64,000 nucleotides of DNA, from contig CAKRJY010000004.1 of the NCBI GenBank assembly GCA_934352055.1, positions 62,001-126,000 on the forward strand. Direction: 5' to 3'. Of the stretch, positions 52,563 through 62,435 are shown piece by piece. The DNA comes from an uncultured Lachnospiraceae bacterium. GTDB taxonomy: Bacteria > Bacillota > Clostridia > Lachnospirales > Lachnospiraceae. Every line of letters starts with the position of its first letter. The first letter of the stretch is position 1. The position numbers and the translations under genes were made by a program. Under the pieces are notes generated by a model. The model had not been told where the DNA came from. It saw only the letters and a program-made list of their open reading frames with translations, and searched no databases.

Positions 52563-52584
52563 CATTTAAAATGATTGCTTTTGA

Positions 52585-54384
52585 CTATTTGTACATTGGT
52601 CCATATGTTTCGCAAGCTCTGTAGTCAGCACCTTCTTTGTCCATTCCAAATGCATCCCATGCCTTTGGTCTGAAGATATCCTCGTCAGCAACGTTATGCA
52701 TTGCTACAGGAATTCTCAAGATAGAACAAAGTGTAATTAAGTCAGCACCGATATGTCCGTAAGAAATTGCGCCGTGGTTTGCGCCCCAGTTATTCATTAC
52801 TTCATATGCTGTCTTAAATGCAGATCCATCTTTACCATCGCATCTTGGAGCGAACCATGTAGATGGCCATGTGTAGTCTGTTCTCTTCCAAAGAGTATCA
52901 GAAACATCTGCAGGAAGTCCTACTGTCCATCCTTCTGCAATCTGCATAACAGGTCCAAGTCCCTTAACAAGATTCAGACGAACCATTGTTGCAGGCATAG
53001 TAGCTGTTGTCTCAAATCTAGAAGAGAATCCGCCTCCACGGAAGTATCCGTTATCAGCTGCGCACCATGTGGTAGCTGCCATAATAGCATCCTGATCTTC
53101 TTTTGTAACTTCATACCAAGGTTTCATTGTCTGATTTCCATCAGCATCTCTTGCCTCAGCATTTGCATCCAAGCAGCATGCTCCAGAGTTGATCAAATGA
53201 ATTACACCATCTGCTTCTTTTGCAACACCTTCAATATCATATCCGGTTACTCTCTTAATAGCATCTCCGCTCCAGTATGTACGAACATCTGCGAACATCT
53301 GTGCTCTGTTTGTTAACAGTTTCATGAACAACATTCCCAAACCGTTGAGAACATCATTTTCAGTAGCAAGAACATATGGCTCTCTTGCTCCGTTCCAGTC
53401 GAATGAAGTATTCAGAACTGCTTCTGCAAAATCTCCGTTTGGATAGAAGTCTGTCCACTGTCTCTGTCCCTGGAAACCAGCAGCAAGGGCATTGTGTCCA
53501 ACTGCTTCTTCTTCGCATCCTTCTGGAAGGTTCTTGTTACCATTCATAAGGTCTTTGATGATAACTGCCATCTTAACAGCAAATTCAAACTGCTCTTCCT
53601 TAACTTCATCACTCTTTCTTACGAAGTCAGGGTTCTTATCATAACCGATGATACATTTTTCCTTTGCCCATGCAAGAGCTTTCTGGAACTCTGCCTCATC
53701 GTAGATACCTTCTGTCATACGACGGATGATTTCTACCTCATCCACAGACTCTACTCTCATACCAAGGTATGATTCCATAAAGTCAGAATCGATAATAGAT
53801 CCGCCAATACCCATACAGATAGAACCAATCTGTAAGTATGATTTTCCTCTCATAGTTGCTGCTGCAACTGCTGCACGACCAAATCTTAATAATTTTTCTT
53901 TGATGTCATCTCCGATTGTAGAATCATCAGCTTCTACTACATCGTGTCCATAAATACCAAATGCTGGAAGTCCTTTCTGTGCATGTGTTGCAAGAACACT
54001 AGCCAGGTAAACAGCACCAGGTCTCTCTGTAGCGTTAAGTCCCCAAACGCCCTTGATTGTTGTAGGATCCATGTCCATTGTTTCAGAACCGTAACACCAG
54101 CAAGGTGTTACTGTAAGAGTAATTGCAACTCCTTCTCTTCTGAATTTTTCTTCGCATGCTGCTGCTTCTGCAACACGTCCAATCGTTGTATCCGCAATGA
54201 CAACTTTTACAGGCTCACCATTTGAATATTTGATATTTTCTTCAAATAATTTAGCGGCTGCTTTAGCCATGCCCATTGTCTGATCTTCAAGACCCTGACG
54301 AACCTTGATTGGTCCTCTACGTCCATCAATTGTTGGTCTGATACCAATGACTGGATACTCGCCGATTAATCTGCTCTCTGCCAT
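52585..54384 (-). CDS. fucI: L-fucose isomerase
   Basis: 599-residue ketol isomerase converting L-fucose to L-fuculose (Mn dependent). N-terminus IGEYPVIGIRPTIDGRRGP is the family signature; metal-site regions include AFGIYGHDVVEADD and LINSGACCLDANAEA. Length matches known FucI. Single gene, divergent from the AraC regulator. Confidence 0.96.
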   Translation of the reverse strand: MAESRLIGEYPVIGIRPTIDGRRGPIKVRQGLEDQTMGMAKAAAKLFEENIKYSNGEPVKVVIADTTIGRVAEAAACEEKFRREGVAITLTVTPCWCYGSETMDMDPTTIKGVWGLNATERPGAVYLASVLATHAQKGLPAFGIYGHDVVEADDSTIGDDIKEKLLRFGRAAVAAATMRGKSYLQIGSICMGIGGSIIDSDFMESYLGMRVESVDEVEIIRRMTEGIYDEAEFQKALAWAKEKCIIGYDKNPDFVRKSDEVKEEQFEFAVKMAVIIKDLMNGNKNLPEGCEEEAVGHNALAAGFQGQRQWTDFYPNGDFAEAVLNTSFDWNGAREPYVLATENDVLNGLGMLFMKLLTNRAQMFADVRTYWSGDAIKRVTGYDIEGVAKEADGVIHLINSGACCLDANAEARDADGNQTMKPWYEVTKEDQDAIMAATTWCAADNGYFRGGGFSSRFETTATMPATMVRLNLVKGLGPVMQIAEGWTVGLPADVSDTLWKRTDYTWPSTWFAPRCDGKDGSAFKTAYEVMNNWGANHGAISYGHIGADLITLCSILRIPVAMHNVADEDIFRPKAWDAFGMDKEGADYRACETYGPMYK

Positions 54385-54438
54385 GTTTCAATTCCCCCTT
54401 GTCCTATTTTCGCCCGTAGGCACATTCGTATATTAAGG

Positions 54439-54477
54439 ATTATAGTATTTGCGTAAGCAAAACAAAAGTGTTATACT
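54439..54477. promoter_or_regulatory. Divergent fucI/araC promoters with shared palindrome
   Basis: Plus strand TTGCGT (54449-54454), 17 nt, TATACT (54472-54477) drives the AraC gene. Minus strand TATAAT (54439-54444) with weak TTTTGT (54462-54467) faces fucI. TTTGC-GTAA-GCAAA (54448-54461) overlaps the araC -35 and the fucI spacer. Confidence 0.6.
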
Positions 54478-54526
54478 GTAAAAAATCTGTACAATATTCA
54501 CTTTTTTAGAGAAATGAGGATTATTT

Positions 54527-55378
54527 ATGAAATACATAGAATACCGCGAACGCGCCGAACAGGGAACTTTTAATTTCCCTATTGCTTTTTATCATCAGAC
54601 ACCATACAGTCCGCGCTACGAAATGCAATATCATTGGCATACCCAATATGAAATCATTCGCATTATCTCAGGATCTTTTCAATTAAAACTTGAGAAGTCA
54701 ACAAAGCTTTATCATGCCGGCGATGTCATTTTCATCACTGGAGGAACGCTTCATGGCGGTACTCCACACGACTGCATTTACGAATGTATCGTATTTGATT
54801 TACAGATTTTATTAAAGGATAACCACGCCTGTTCTAGAATCATTCGAGATATTATTGATCAAAAAATCACGATCAACACCTATCTTTCCGAGAATTCTGC
54901 CACAGTTCTTCCTATTGCAAAGAACCTGTGTCACGCCTTGTCTAGTCGTAAAACAGGCTACGAATTTATGGTACAGGGATATTTGTATCACTTGATAGGG
55001 ACGATTATTAACGAACATTTATATGAGCAAGCGCATCAGAATCTCGTCTCTGCTGAGCGCATTTCTTCCGTAAAGAATGTACTGACTTACATATCGGATA
55101 ATTATAATAGTAATATTTCCTTAGAGAACCTTTCTCATATTGCGGGTATGAATCCCAAATATTTCTGCCGGTATTTTCGTAATGTAACCGGTCGTACCCC
55201 GATCGATTACTTAAATTATTATCGAATCGAGTGTGCCTGCGAAATGTTATCAACAAAAGATATCCCCATTCGGGAAGTTGCTATTTCCTGCGGTTTTAAC
55301 GACGAAAGTTACTTTATCAAAACATTTCATAAATATAAGGGCACCACACCAAAGCAATTCATGAAATCACCATTTTAA
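54527..55378 (+). CDS. AraC-family regulator with cupin sensor, probable fucose activator
   Basis: 283 residues: N-terminal cupin arm (about 20-105; HWHTQYEIIRIISG, HAGDVIFITGGTLHGG) and a C-terminal double helix-turn-helix (SLENLSHIAGMNPKYFCRYFRNVTG, then IREVAISCGFNDESYFIKTFHKY). Divergent from fucI, so it probably responds to fucose or fuculose. A second, DeoR regulator lies in the compartment operon, suggesting two-level control. Confidence 0.9.
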   Translation: MKYIEYRERAEQGTFNFPIAFYHQTPYSPRYEMQYHWHTQYEIIRIISGSFQLKLEKSTKLYHAGDVIFITGGTLHGGTPHDCIYECIVFDLQILLKDNHACSRIIRDIIDQKITINTYLSENSATVLPIAKNLCHALSSRKTGYEFMVQGYLYHLIGTIINEHLYEQAHQNLVSAERISSVKNVLTYISDNYNSNISLENLSHIAGMNPKYFCRYFRNVTGRTPIDYLNYYRIECACEMLSTKDIPIREVAISCGFNDESYFIKTFHKYKGTTPKQFMKSPF

Positions 55379-55406
55379 TATGGTATTGCGCTTTTATTTA
55401 TTTAAC

Positions 55407-55465
55407 AAAAATACCGACCTCCCATCGTCAGATTTCTAAATCTCACTTTTGGGGGTCGGTATTTT
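55407..55465. terminator. Bidirectional terminator after the AraC gene
   Basis: AAAATACCGACC pairs with GGTCGGTATTTT, with a small inner GATTT/AAATC hairpin. It ends the AraC and the convergent oxidoreductase transcripts. Confidence 0.88.
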
Positions 55466-55491
55466 ATATCAAGGAATCACTGGTCGTATTT

Positions 55492-57423
55492 TTATATTTC
55501 TTTTGCCAACTGATTTGCCGCCTGAATGGCATCCTTTAAGTTTCCAACCTGATTACAATCACCGATAAAATGTATTCTATCTTCGACTGTTTCATTGTCC
55601 ACCTTGTTTGGTGCATATCCTACTGCAAATACTAATGTGTCAGCGTCTGTAATCTGATGTTCCTTACCATCTTTTACATATGTAATGGTTGTCTCATCCA
55701 CTTTTGTCACTTGCGCATTCAATTCAATCTTCACGCCCTTGCGCATCAGTCTTTGTGTCAGCTGGCTCTTCGCAGCCCCACCTTCTCCCGGCATAAGAGA
55801 TGGTGTCATTTCAATTACCGTAATGTCGCGGTTTACTGGGAACAAATCATTAATCAATGGAGCTAAATAGTCTGCTGTCTCGCATCCCACAGAACCACCA
55901 CCAAGGATTACTATCTTTCTACCCGGATATTCTTTTCCAGAAAGAACATCGTCCGCAGTCATTGTCTGCTTAAACACCTTAAATGGAGCTATTTCTTTTG
56001 GAACTGCTCCCGTAGAGCAAATCACTTCATAATCCTTGAATTCATTCGCAAGCATCTCTGGTGTCACTTCACAATTCATACGCACTTCAATTCCCTCATG
56101 CTCCAGACGACGTGCCATAAATTTGATTACTTTACAAAGTTCCTGTTTTGCAATTGGAACAGCAGCTAATCTAAGAAGTCCACCAAGTTCTCCACTCTTC
56201 TCACAAAGGACTACTTCATGACCACGCTTCTTTGCTACAAATGCAGCCTCCATTCCAGCTGGACCACCACCAATAACGAGGATCTTCTTCTTTTCCTCTG
56301 CTTCTTTGATTTCATCCGACTCTACCGATGGATTTACGGTACAGCTGATTACTTTACCCATCATAATCCCAGTCAGGCATCGTCCGCATCCAATACATGG
56401 GCGAATATCATCTGTCTTACCTGCTGCAGCTTTGTTTGCAAATTCACTATCACATAAATTTGGACGTCCAATCATACAGATATCTGTCTTACCATTTGCA
56501 ATCAACTCTTCTGCTATCCACGGCTCATTGATTCTTGCCACAGTAGATACCGGAATATTCACATGCTTACGAATCTCCTTGCTTGCGTGTGCATGTGGTG
56601 CTGGCGATGTACCAGGTGCTGGCATCGAACTTCCTCTCTTGATGGTATTTCCACCAGAAACATGAATAAAGTCAACACCGGCTTTTTCCAACTGCTTTGA
56701 CACATAAATCATGTCATTCAATGTCAATCCGCCTTCGCTGTATTCGTCACCAGAAATACGTACGTCAATAATAAAGTCGTCTCCACAAAGTTCACGGATT
56801 TTTGCAATCACTTCCAATGTCAAACGAAGTCGTCCATTGATATCTCCGCCATACTCATCTGTTCTCTTATTATAAAGAGGTGTTAAGAATCCTCCCAGCA
56901 ATCCATGCGCATGTGCACATTGAATTTCAACACCATCTCCTCCTGCGATCTGAACACGGCGTGCAGCCTCTCCAAACTGTTGTACAATCACATGCAATTC
57001 TTCTACTGTCACTGCTCTTGGTGCTGATTTTGCATAATATGGTCCTACATTTGAAGGTGCTATCAGCTGTGGTGTCCCTGGAATTGGAAATGCCATGTAT
57101 GCAGGGTGAAACAGCTGTGATAGAATTTTTGCATCATACTGATGTACTGCATCTACCAACTTTTTCCATCCCGGAATAAAAGAATCATCATATATGGACA
57201 TATCTCCCGGTAAATAGGTATACACAGGTTCTACCGTCGTAACTTCTGTCACAATCAGACCAACACCACCTTTTGCTCTGTTCGAATAGTGTTCAACCAA
57301 AGCATCCGTAACATATCCTTTATCTGCTAAATTTGTGGAAAGTGGTGGCATAAAAAGTCTATTTTTTACCGTTGTCTTTCCGATTTTAATTGGTTCAAAT
57401 AAATGTGGAAAATTTTCATTCAT
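55492..57423 (-). CDS. NADH:flavin oxidoreductase (old yellow enzyme/FadH-like)
   Basis: 643 residues: N-terminal FMN barrel (about 1-350; NRLFMPPLSTNLAD, GGDGVEIQCAHAHGLLGGFLTPLYN), a 4Fe-4S motif (CIGCGRCLTGIMMGKVISC) and FAD/NAD-binding folds (VIGGGPAGMEAAFVA, VILGGGSVGCETA-like). Family includes 2,4-dienoyl-CoA reductase, enoate reductases and BaiCD/BaiH of bile-acid metabolism. The substrate cannot be told from sequence. Monocistronic. Confidence 0.9.
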   Translation of the reverse strand: MNENFPHLFEPIKIGKTTVKNRLFMPPLSTNLADKGYVTDALVEHYSNRAKGGVGLIVTEVTTVEPVYTYLPGDMSIYDDSFIPGWKKLVDAVHQYDAKILSQLFHPAYMAFPIPGTPQLIAPSNVGPYYAKSAPRAVTVEELHVIVQQFGEAARRVQIAGGDGVEIQCAHAHGLLGGFLTPLYNKRTDEYGGDINGRLRLTLEVIAKIRELCGDDFIIDVRISGDEYSEGGLTLNDMIYVSKQLEKAGVDFIHVSGGNTIKRGSSMPAPGTSPAPHAHASKEIRKHVNIPVSTVARINEPWIAEELIANGKTDICMIGRPNLCDSEFANKAAAGKTDDIRPCIGCGRCLTGIMMGKVISCTVNPSVESDEIKEAEEKKKILVIGGGPAGMEAAFVAKKRGHEVVLCEKSGELGGLLRLAAVPIAKQELCKVIKFMARRLEHEGIEVRMNCEVTPEMLANEFKDYEVICSTGAVPKEIAPFKVFKQTMTADDVLSGKEYPGRKIVILGGGSVGCETADYLAPLINDLFPVNRDITVIEMTPSLMPGEGGAAKSQLTQRLMRKGVKIELNAQVTKVDETTITYVKDGKEHQITDADTLVFAVGYAPNKVDNETVEDRIHFIGDCNQVGNLKDAIQAANQLAKEI

Positions 57424-57519
57424 CTTTTGTATCCTCCTGTTTTCATAACTGTTTGCTTTTTATCATTTCCATTTTATAGCAAAATGAATAACCCATTAAT
57501 ACTCACATTATAACACAAA

Positions 57520-58566
57520 TTATACTTCCTGCCATCTTCTTATATGTATATGGTCAGCTATTCTATTTATACATACCGTATAGATGGAAGCGACCACATT
57601 GATACCGATACGAAGTGCTACCGCCATTGGCATACCGAATAGCGATGACGCAATTGCAAGTGCGCCAAATGTGTTAAACGCCGTTTGCCATTTATAACCC
57701 GCAGAATAGCCAACGCCAATTCCCCCGATCATACCGATCATACTATACATAGATTCCGGCAAAACCAGATATAGCACGATAAACAGAGCACATCCAACAA
57801 CATTAAACAAACCTCTGTCAATGGCTCTTGGTCTGCAATCTTGTGTGAACGGTAAACAGACTGACATGCAGGCAATTCCCGCCCACATAGCTCGTGGCAA
57901 TCCAAGCAATGTTACAACCAACATGGCGCTCGATACAATCAATGTCAATTTGATATACCACAGATTTCTAGCTGAACGTATGTCAAACTCACGGAACAAA
58001 TCTAAAAAGGTTCTTCGATAGGGACGATTCTTCTGATTTTTATAAAACACTGCCATGCAAAGGAGCATACCAACCAGTAGTCCTATCACACGCATGCGAT
58101 AAACTCCCCCACACACATCGTATCCATATAATAATAGGTAACCAAGCACAAATGTAGAATGATTATACATAATTACATTATGACACCCTAAAATCATAAG
58201 TAAAAAGATACTCACAGCATTTACAGCAAATGATCCAAATGCCGGCAAAACGTTTGCCAGACGAGGACCTGCCATAAGAATGATAAAAATCCCTGCGATA
58301 GAGATCAGACCATGTTTTGTCTGAATACCAAAATCCGCCTGCCGCAGCACAAGAAGTGCAAGTAGTACAGTCACCCCCACAACACTGTTTTCATTTCCTG
58401 TTAATTTGCTATATAACGTTACTACAGCAACGCAGAACGCCATAACCAAATATACTTTAAAGTTGTATATAAGGATATGGCGTCGTTTTTCATTTTTATC
58501 CGTCGTGCTTCGAATCAACTGTTTCGAACCGACAGAGCTAAGTTGTAATTCCTGATAAAATGTCAT
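57520..58566 (-). CDS. FUSC-family membrane protein
   Basis: 348 residues with two blocks of hydrophobic helices (about 35-175 and 205-330) separated by a basic loop (NQKNRPYRRTF). This resembles the fusaric-acid-resistance/aromatic-acid-exporter fold, in a form lacking the long cytoplasmic domain. The two repeats each contain the family-like L..R.MWAG and LRQADFG segments. Efflux is the family role; cargo unknown. Confidence 0.75.
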   Translation of the reverse strand: MTFYQELQLSSVGSKQLIRSTTDKNEKRRHILIYNFKVYLVMAFCVAVVTLYSKLTGNENSVVGVTVLLALLVLRQADFGIQTKHGLISIAGIFIILMAGPRLANVLPAFGSFAVNAVSIFLLMILGCHNVIMYNHSTFVLGYLLLYGYDVCGGVYRMRVIGLLVGMLLCMAVFYKNQKNRPYRRTFLDLFREFDIRSARNLWYIKLTLIVSSAMLVVTLLGLPRAMWAGIACMSVCLPFTQDCRPRAIDRGLFNVVGCALFIVLYLVLPESMYSMIGMIGGIGVGYSAGYKWQTAFNTFGALAIASSLFGMPMAVALRIGINVVASIYTVCINRIADHIHIRRWQEV

Positions 58567-58663
58567 TTTGCATTCTCCCTTCTAAATAGTAAAGCGAAGA
58601 GAAGTGTACTTCAAAACGAAAAAGAAAGCAAGCCCTTTTCCTGCATTATGACATTTCCGTATT

Positions 58664-60634
58664 TTATTTATTCTGTTTTGTTGTATGATCTGGCTTTTTC
58701 ATTATCTTGCGGACAGCCTTGCAAACCAGCCAGATTAGAACAATGAGGATAAAAAGCACAATCACAAGCACAGCCACAATCAATACTGAAAATTTATTAG
58801 GCTGCGTCACCAGGCTACTGATATGTTTATTGTCATCCACCACTTTACGGTCATGCATCGTTGCATAATATTGCGGCACATTTGCTATGCCATCGCCATC
58901 AGTATCCTCAAAAGATTGCATGTATCTTGCAATAGCATCCCATGCTTTTAATTCCCGATCTCCTTCCATAATAGCCTGTTCTTCCAAGTTTTCAATTGGA
59001 TTTCCATCTTTATCCTTTGGTTGAAGTGATAACACGCCGTATGACATCTGCATGACGGAGCCAAGCATCTGACCAGTATATAAGTCTGTAACCACATGGT
59101 ATAATTTATCATCTTCAATCTCTACTCTTTCACCGTCTGCCCCAGTGAGATAACAATCCGTCACTTTATTGAGAATCATACGATGCGGATTATATGTAAA
59201 GTTTAAGCCACTACAATATAGTCTTGCTGTTGTCATAAAATCCGATACCGAGGCATCCACCTCAGCTGCTAACTTTAGTTCTTTTCCTGTAAGATAAGAG
59301 CTAATCAAAGGATAACCAGATACACCATCTTTTCCTATGCCCAGAGAAAAAGAATTAAACACATCTCCTACGGTAATATCACCTTTTGTATAGGTATCAC
59401 GCACCGTTCCACTCGGAACAACCGCAACGTCCACCGGGTCTCCATTATAACCTTCTGCATTTTCTACAGCATAGATATAAGCATCTGAAATAATATCTCC
59501 CAGATTCATTTCCTCATGCTTCATATACATTTCTTCTAAATTGCTAAATGTAATATCATTTTGCGCCAGCACCTGATTGCTTGTATACCCAAAATCTGCA
59601 AGATAGCTCTTATCCACCGTCTCCTTCAGTGCATCTACGCGCTCCTGGGTGGTCTGATCCGGTACAATATCTTCCGATACCGGGATCAACTTGTAGTCAT
59701 CCATCTTCCAGCGCCCATCCTGTCGCTGTGTCAGGGAAAGCGAGCCCACATTTTTCCCATATTCTCCACAGGAAACCACATAGGTATTCCCATGCTGAAT
59801 CGCCTGATCTAACTGTGTGTGAGAGTGCCCGCTGACAATAACATCAAGTTCCGGAACTTCTTTTGCTAATATCTCATCTTCTGACTTATCTGCCGCTTCC
59901 CATGTTCCACCATGAGATACGCAGGCAATCATATCTACTTTTTCGTTTTTTTGAATATCGGCTACGGTTTCTTTTACCGCCTCGACCGGATCCTTAAAAA
60001 GCAGTTCACATGTCGGTGCGCATTTTAATGCATCTTTTCCAAACACACCAACCACTGCAATTTTCACATCTCCCTTTTGAAGAACCACATAATCCTTCAC
60101 GCCATACGTATCAAATGCAGATTGAATCAGTTTCTGTCCTTCATTCATGCCGACTTTTTCCATGCCTTCCCAGTCCACATTACATACTACGAGCTCAGGC
60201 ACCCTTTCGCCTGCGTTTTTGGCAGATTTTAACATGTTTGCCAACCCTTTTGAACGATAGTCGAACTCATGATTTCCAAGTGTTGTGACATCGTAGCCAA
60301 GATACCCCAACATACGAAGCTCAGCCGCCTCTGTTTCATAAACTGTCTGAATCAGCGTCCCCATCGAAAAATCGCCACCGTCCAACACAAGTGTATCCGG
60401 ATTCTCTTTCTTTTTTTCATCAATCAGTGTTTTGATTCTTGCATAGCCGCCAACTTCTTTTTGTTTTCCATCCACAATCGTTGGAAAACTGTCCGAATGG
60501 GAATGCGTGTCATGTGTAAATAGAATGTCGATTTGTTTCGGTTGCGTTGCTGCTGTCACCGGAATCCCCATTATCATTGGCAAAAGCATAGCAAACGTCA
60601 GCATGATTGCTAAAATTTTCTTTTGTGATTTCAT
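58664..60634 (-). CDS. Membrane-anchored 5'-nucleotidase/metallophosphatase
   Basis: 656 residues: signal peptide (1-26), calcineurin-like domain (LFTHDTHSHSDS, DGGDFSMGTL, LGNHEFDY, CVSHGG, VSGHSHTQ), 5'-nucleotidase C-terminal domain (about 340-560) and a C-terminal transmembrane helix with a basic tail. This is the UshA/YfkN family; it would release phosphate from external nucleotides. Start at 60634 follows AAAGGAGG; an earlier ATG lacks such a site. Confidence 0.92.
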   Translation of the reverse strand: MKSQKKILAIMLTFAMLLPMIMGIPVTAATQPKQIDILFTHDTHSHSDSFPTIVDGKQKEVGGYARIKTLIDEKKKENPDTLVLDGGDFSMGTLIQTVYETEAAELRMLGYLGYDVTTLGNHEFDYRSKGLANMLKSAKNAGERVPELVVCNVDWEGMEKVGMNEGQKLIQSAFDTYGVKDYVVLQKGDVKIAVVGVFGKDALKCAPTCELLFKDPVEAVKETVADIQKNEKVDMIACVSHGGTWEAADKSEDEILAKEVPELDVIVSGHSHTQLDQAIQHGNTYVVSCGEYGKNVGSLSLTQRQDGRWKMDDYKLIPVSEDIVPDQTTQERVDALKETVDKSYLADFGYTSNQVLAQNDITFSNLEEMYMKHEEMNLGDIISDAYIYAVENAEGYNGDPVDVAVVPSGTVRDTYTKGDITVGDVFNSFSLGIGKDGVSGYPLISSYLTGKELKLAAEVDASVSDFMTTARLYCSGLNFTYNPHRMILNKVTDCYLTGADGERVEIEDDKLYHVVTDLYTGQMLGSVMQMSYGVLSLQPKDKDGNPIENLEEQAIMEGDRELKAWDAIARYMQSFEDTDGDGIANVPQYYATMHDRKVVDDNKHISSLVTQPNKFSVLIVAVLVIVLFILIVLIWLVCKAVRKIMKKPDHTTKQNK

Positions 60635-60743
60635 ATACCCCCTCCTTTGGTTAACCCCTTTCATCACTATTTTTATTCTCTTAATATAAGAGATCTCACA
60701 TAAACTGAGTATAACCTAGTTACACCATACTTGTCCATAAAAC

Positions 60744-60786
60744 AAAAAAATCCCGAAGCCCCTGTTTTTACAGAGTTTCGGGATTT
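60744..60786 (-). terminator. Terminator after the small surface-protein gene
   Basis: AAATCCCGAA/TTCGGGATTT stem with inner CTG/CAG pairing; a run of seven T's on the minus strand. Confidence 0.85.
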
Positions 60787-60848
60787 GATTGCTTTATTCG
60801 AATTCAATAATTATAATATCAAACTCCTGTTTCTGCAATCATTTTGAG

Positions 60849-61160
60849 TTACTCGAGCTCGTCCAACTTATTTATCTTCCTTCTGATAACAATGTATCCT
60901 AAAAATACAGTGCTGAATACTGCAAGAAGCGCAAAGCTCCATTCCTCACTGTCATCTTTTGTTGTTTGTGGCGAAGTTATTTCTGTACTTTTCGTCGTCT
61001 GCTCATTCTGTGATGTCGTTGTAGAATCTTGTTGTTCTGTAAAATCTGCATACACCCTTAGCTCTGGCACTACCAAAATGATTCCTGTCACCATTATGCA
61101 TAACAATATGATGGAACGTATTTTTTTCATTCCTATGGACATTCTCATTTTTCTTACCAT
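60849..61160 (-). CDS. Small exported Ser/Thr-rich protein with C-terminal membrane helix
   Basis: 103 residues: signal peptide (about 1-38, ending VYA), a Thr/Ser/Gln/Glu-rich exposed stretch, a transmembrane helix (WSFALLAVFSTVFLGYIVI) and a short basic tail. The architecture resembles a sortase substrate but no LPXTG-like motif is present, so it is probably just membrane-held. Function unknown. AGAGGAG precedes ATG 61160. Confidence 0.75.
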   Translation of the reverse strand: MVRKMRMSIGMKKIRSIILLCIMVTGIILVVPELRVYADFTEQQDSTTTSQNEQTTKSTEITSPQTTKDDSEEWSFALLAVFSTVFLGYIVIRRKINKLDELE

Positions 61161-61303
61161 ATATCTTCTCCTCTTACAGGCATTTTTTCTTCTTAGGTTT
61201 ATCTGCCTTTATTTTATCACGGCAAATACCCCAAAAACGCATTTCGGCGCGAGATGTAAATATATGGCGCGAATGGTTATTTTTTCTGTTTATCTGAAAA
61301 TCG

Positions 61304-61663
61304 TCACACTTTTATTGTCTCAAAAAATTCTAGGAGTTTATCCCACTGACCTTCATTGTATTCCGCAAAATCCAAATAATATGTTGGCATGTGGGTCGCT
61401 TGCACATCTTTTTTATACAGCCATTGCCTCGTTTTCGCTTCCGGTACAAAAATAACCGCCTGATTATCTTCGGCAAAAATTTCATCATATGTACATGCAG
61501 AACGGTCTAAAATACATTTCCAGTCCATTTTTTTACTTTGAAAATATTGATTTAATTTTTCTGAAAATTCCTTTGCTTTCCGTACATAGATAGCATACGT
61601 AATTGGATTATAATGCTCTCCCTCTATCGTAGAAATCTCCCATACCAAACAACACTGATTCAT
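61304..61663 (-). CDS. Hypothetical protein (119 aa)
   Basis: Soluble protein of unknown family with alternating strands and helices (CCLVWEISTIEG, YAIYVRKAKEFSEKL, YYLDFAEYNEGQW) and many aromatic residues. A strong AGGAGG precedes the start at 61663, which supports a real gene. Nothing in the neighbourhood indicates a role. Confidence 0.65.
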   Translation of the reverse strand: MNQCCLVWEISTIEGEHYNPITYAIYVRKAKEFSEKLNQYFQSKKMDWKCILDRSACTYDEIFAEDNQAVIFVPEAKTRQWLYKKDVQATHMPTYYLDFAEYNEGQWDKLLEFFETIKV

Positions 61664-61812
61664 TTGCCATTCCTCCTAATTATCCGGATATTTTTTTCTT
61701 CTCCATATACACTTTCTTTATATCCGCATCGTTTGCAAAGTTATCTAACACACTTTTTCTTATATGGAATTATAGCACACGACAAGGTAATAATTTAAGA
61801 AACCATTCCATC

Positions 61813-62400
61813 CTATTTTTTCAGCTCTATTTTTTTCAGTTCACTGACTGCATTATTAACTGCTCTTTTCAAATCACTTTTTATTGGATCTGTGACTTCA
61901 TCTTTATCAGGAAAGCACACGACATTACTGAAATATACGTGATACTTATTCTTTACATTTATATAATTTTGTAATTCAGAAGCAGATATAACACCTTCCT
62001 GCCCTAAAGTATATATAATTGAGTCTTGTTCAAATGGAGCTTCTCTCAAATTATGGTAAGCTGAATTATTTTCCATTGTCTGATCTCCTGGAAATCGTTT
62101 TGGGCATACCTCTTTGAATAGTTTACTATCTATTAATTCTATATAATCTTGGCATTCTTTATAGGTCGTCTCTAATATCTTTTTTGCAATTTCCTCTTGA
62201 TTCTTCTTTCGTTTATTGTCTCTTTTATCGACAATTACGTACGTTAAAGCATATAAGACAACAACTACCACAATATTCCAAAATTCCAAATTAACATTAT
62301 TTATTGGAATGTTTATTATATTTGAAATATTTATGACATCTAAAATAAGGATACATAATAAAACTATGACTACAACTATTCTACGTATACTATGTTTCAT
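61813..62400 (-). CDS. Hypothetical membrane protein (195 aa)
   Basis: Two N-terminal transmembrane helices (about 8-28 and 38-58) followed by a charged cytoplasmic domain (KRDNKRKKNQEEIAKKILE, then CPKRFPGDQTMENN). No family recognised. AT-rich codon use sets it apart from the main window. GGAAGG precedes ATG 62400. It follows the radical SAM gene after a few tens of bases and may belong to that cassette. Confidence 0.7.
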   Translation of the reverse strand: MKHSIRRIVVVIVLLCILILDVINISNIINIPINNVNLEFWNIVVVVVLYALTYVIVDKRDNKRKKNQEEIAKKILETTYKECQDYIELIDSKLFKEVCPKRFPGDQTMENNSAYHNLREAPFEQDSIIYTLGQEGVISASELQNYINVKNKYHVYFSNVVCFPDKDEVTDPIKSDLKRAVNNAVSELKKIELKK

Positions 62401-62435
62401 GAATTTCCCTTCCCACTGTAAGTCATGATATTTTA

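Noticed and set aside
52753..53316. 187-codon plus-strand frame inside fucI
   Set aside because: Antisense shadow of a clearly conserved enzyme; Cys-rich nonsense composition.
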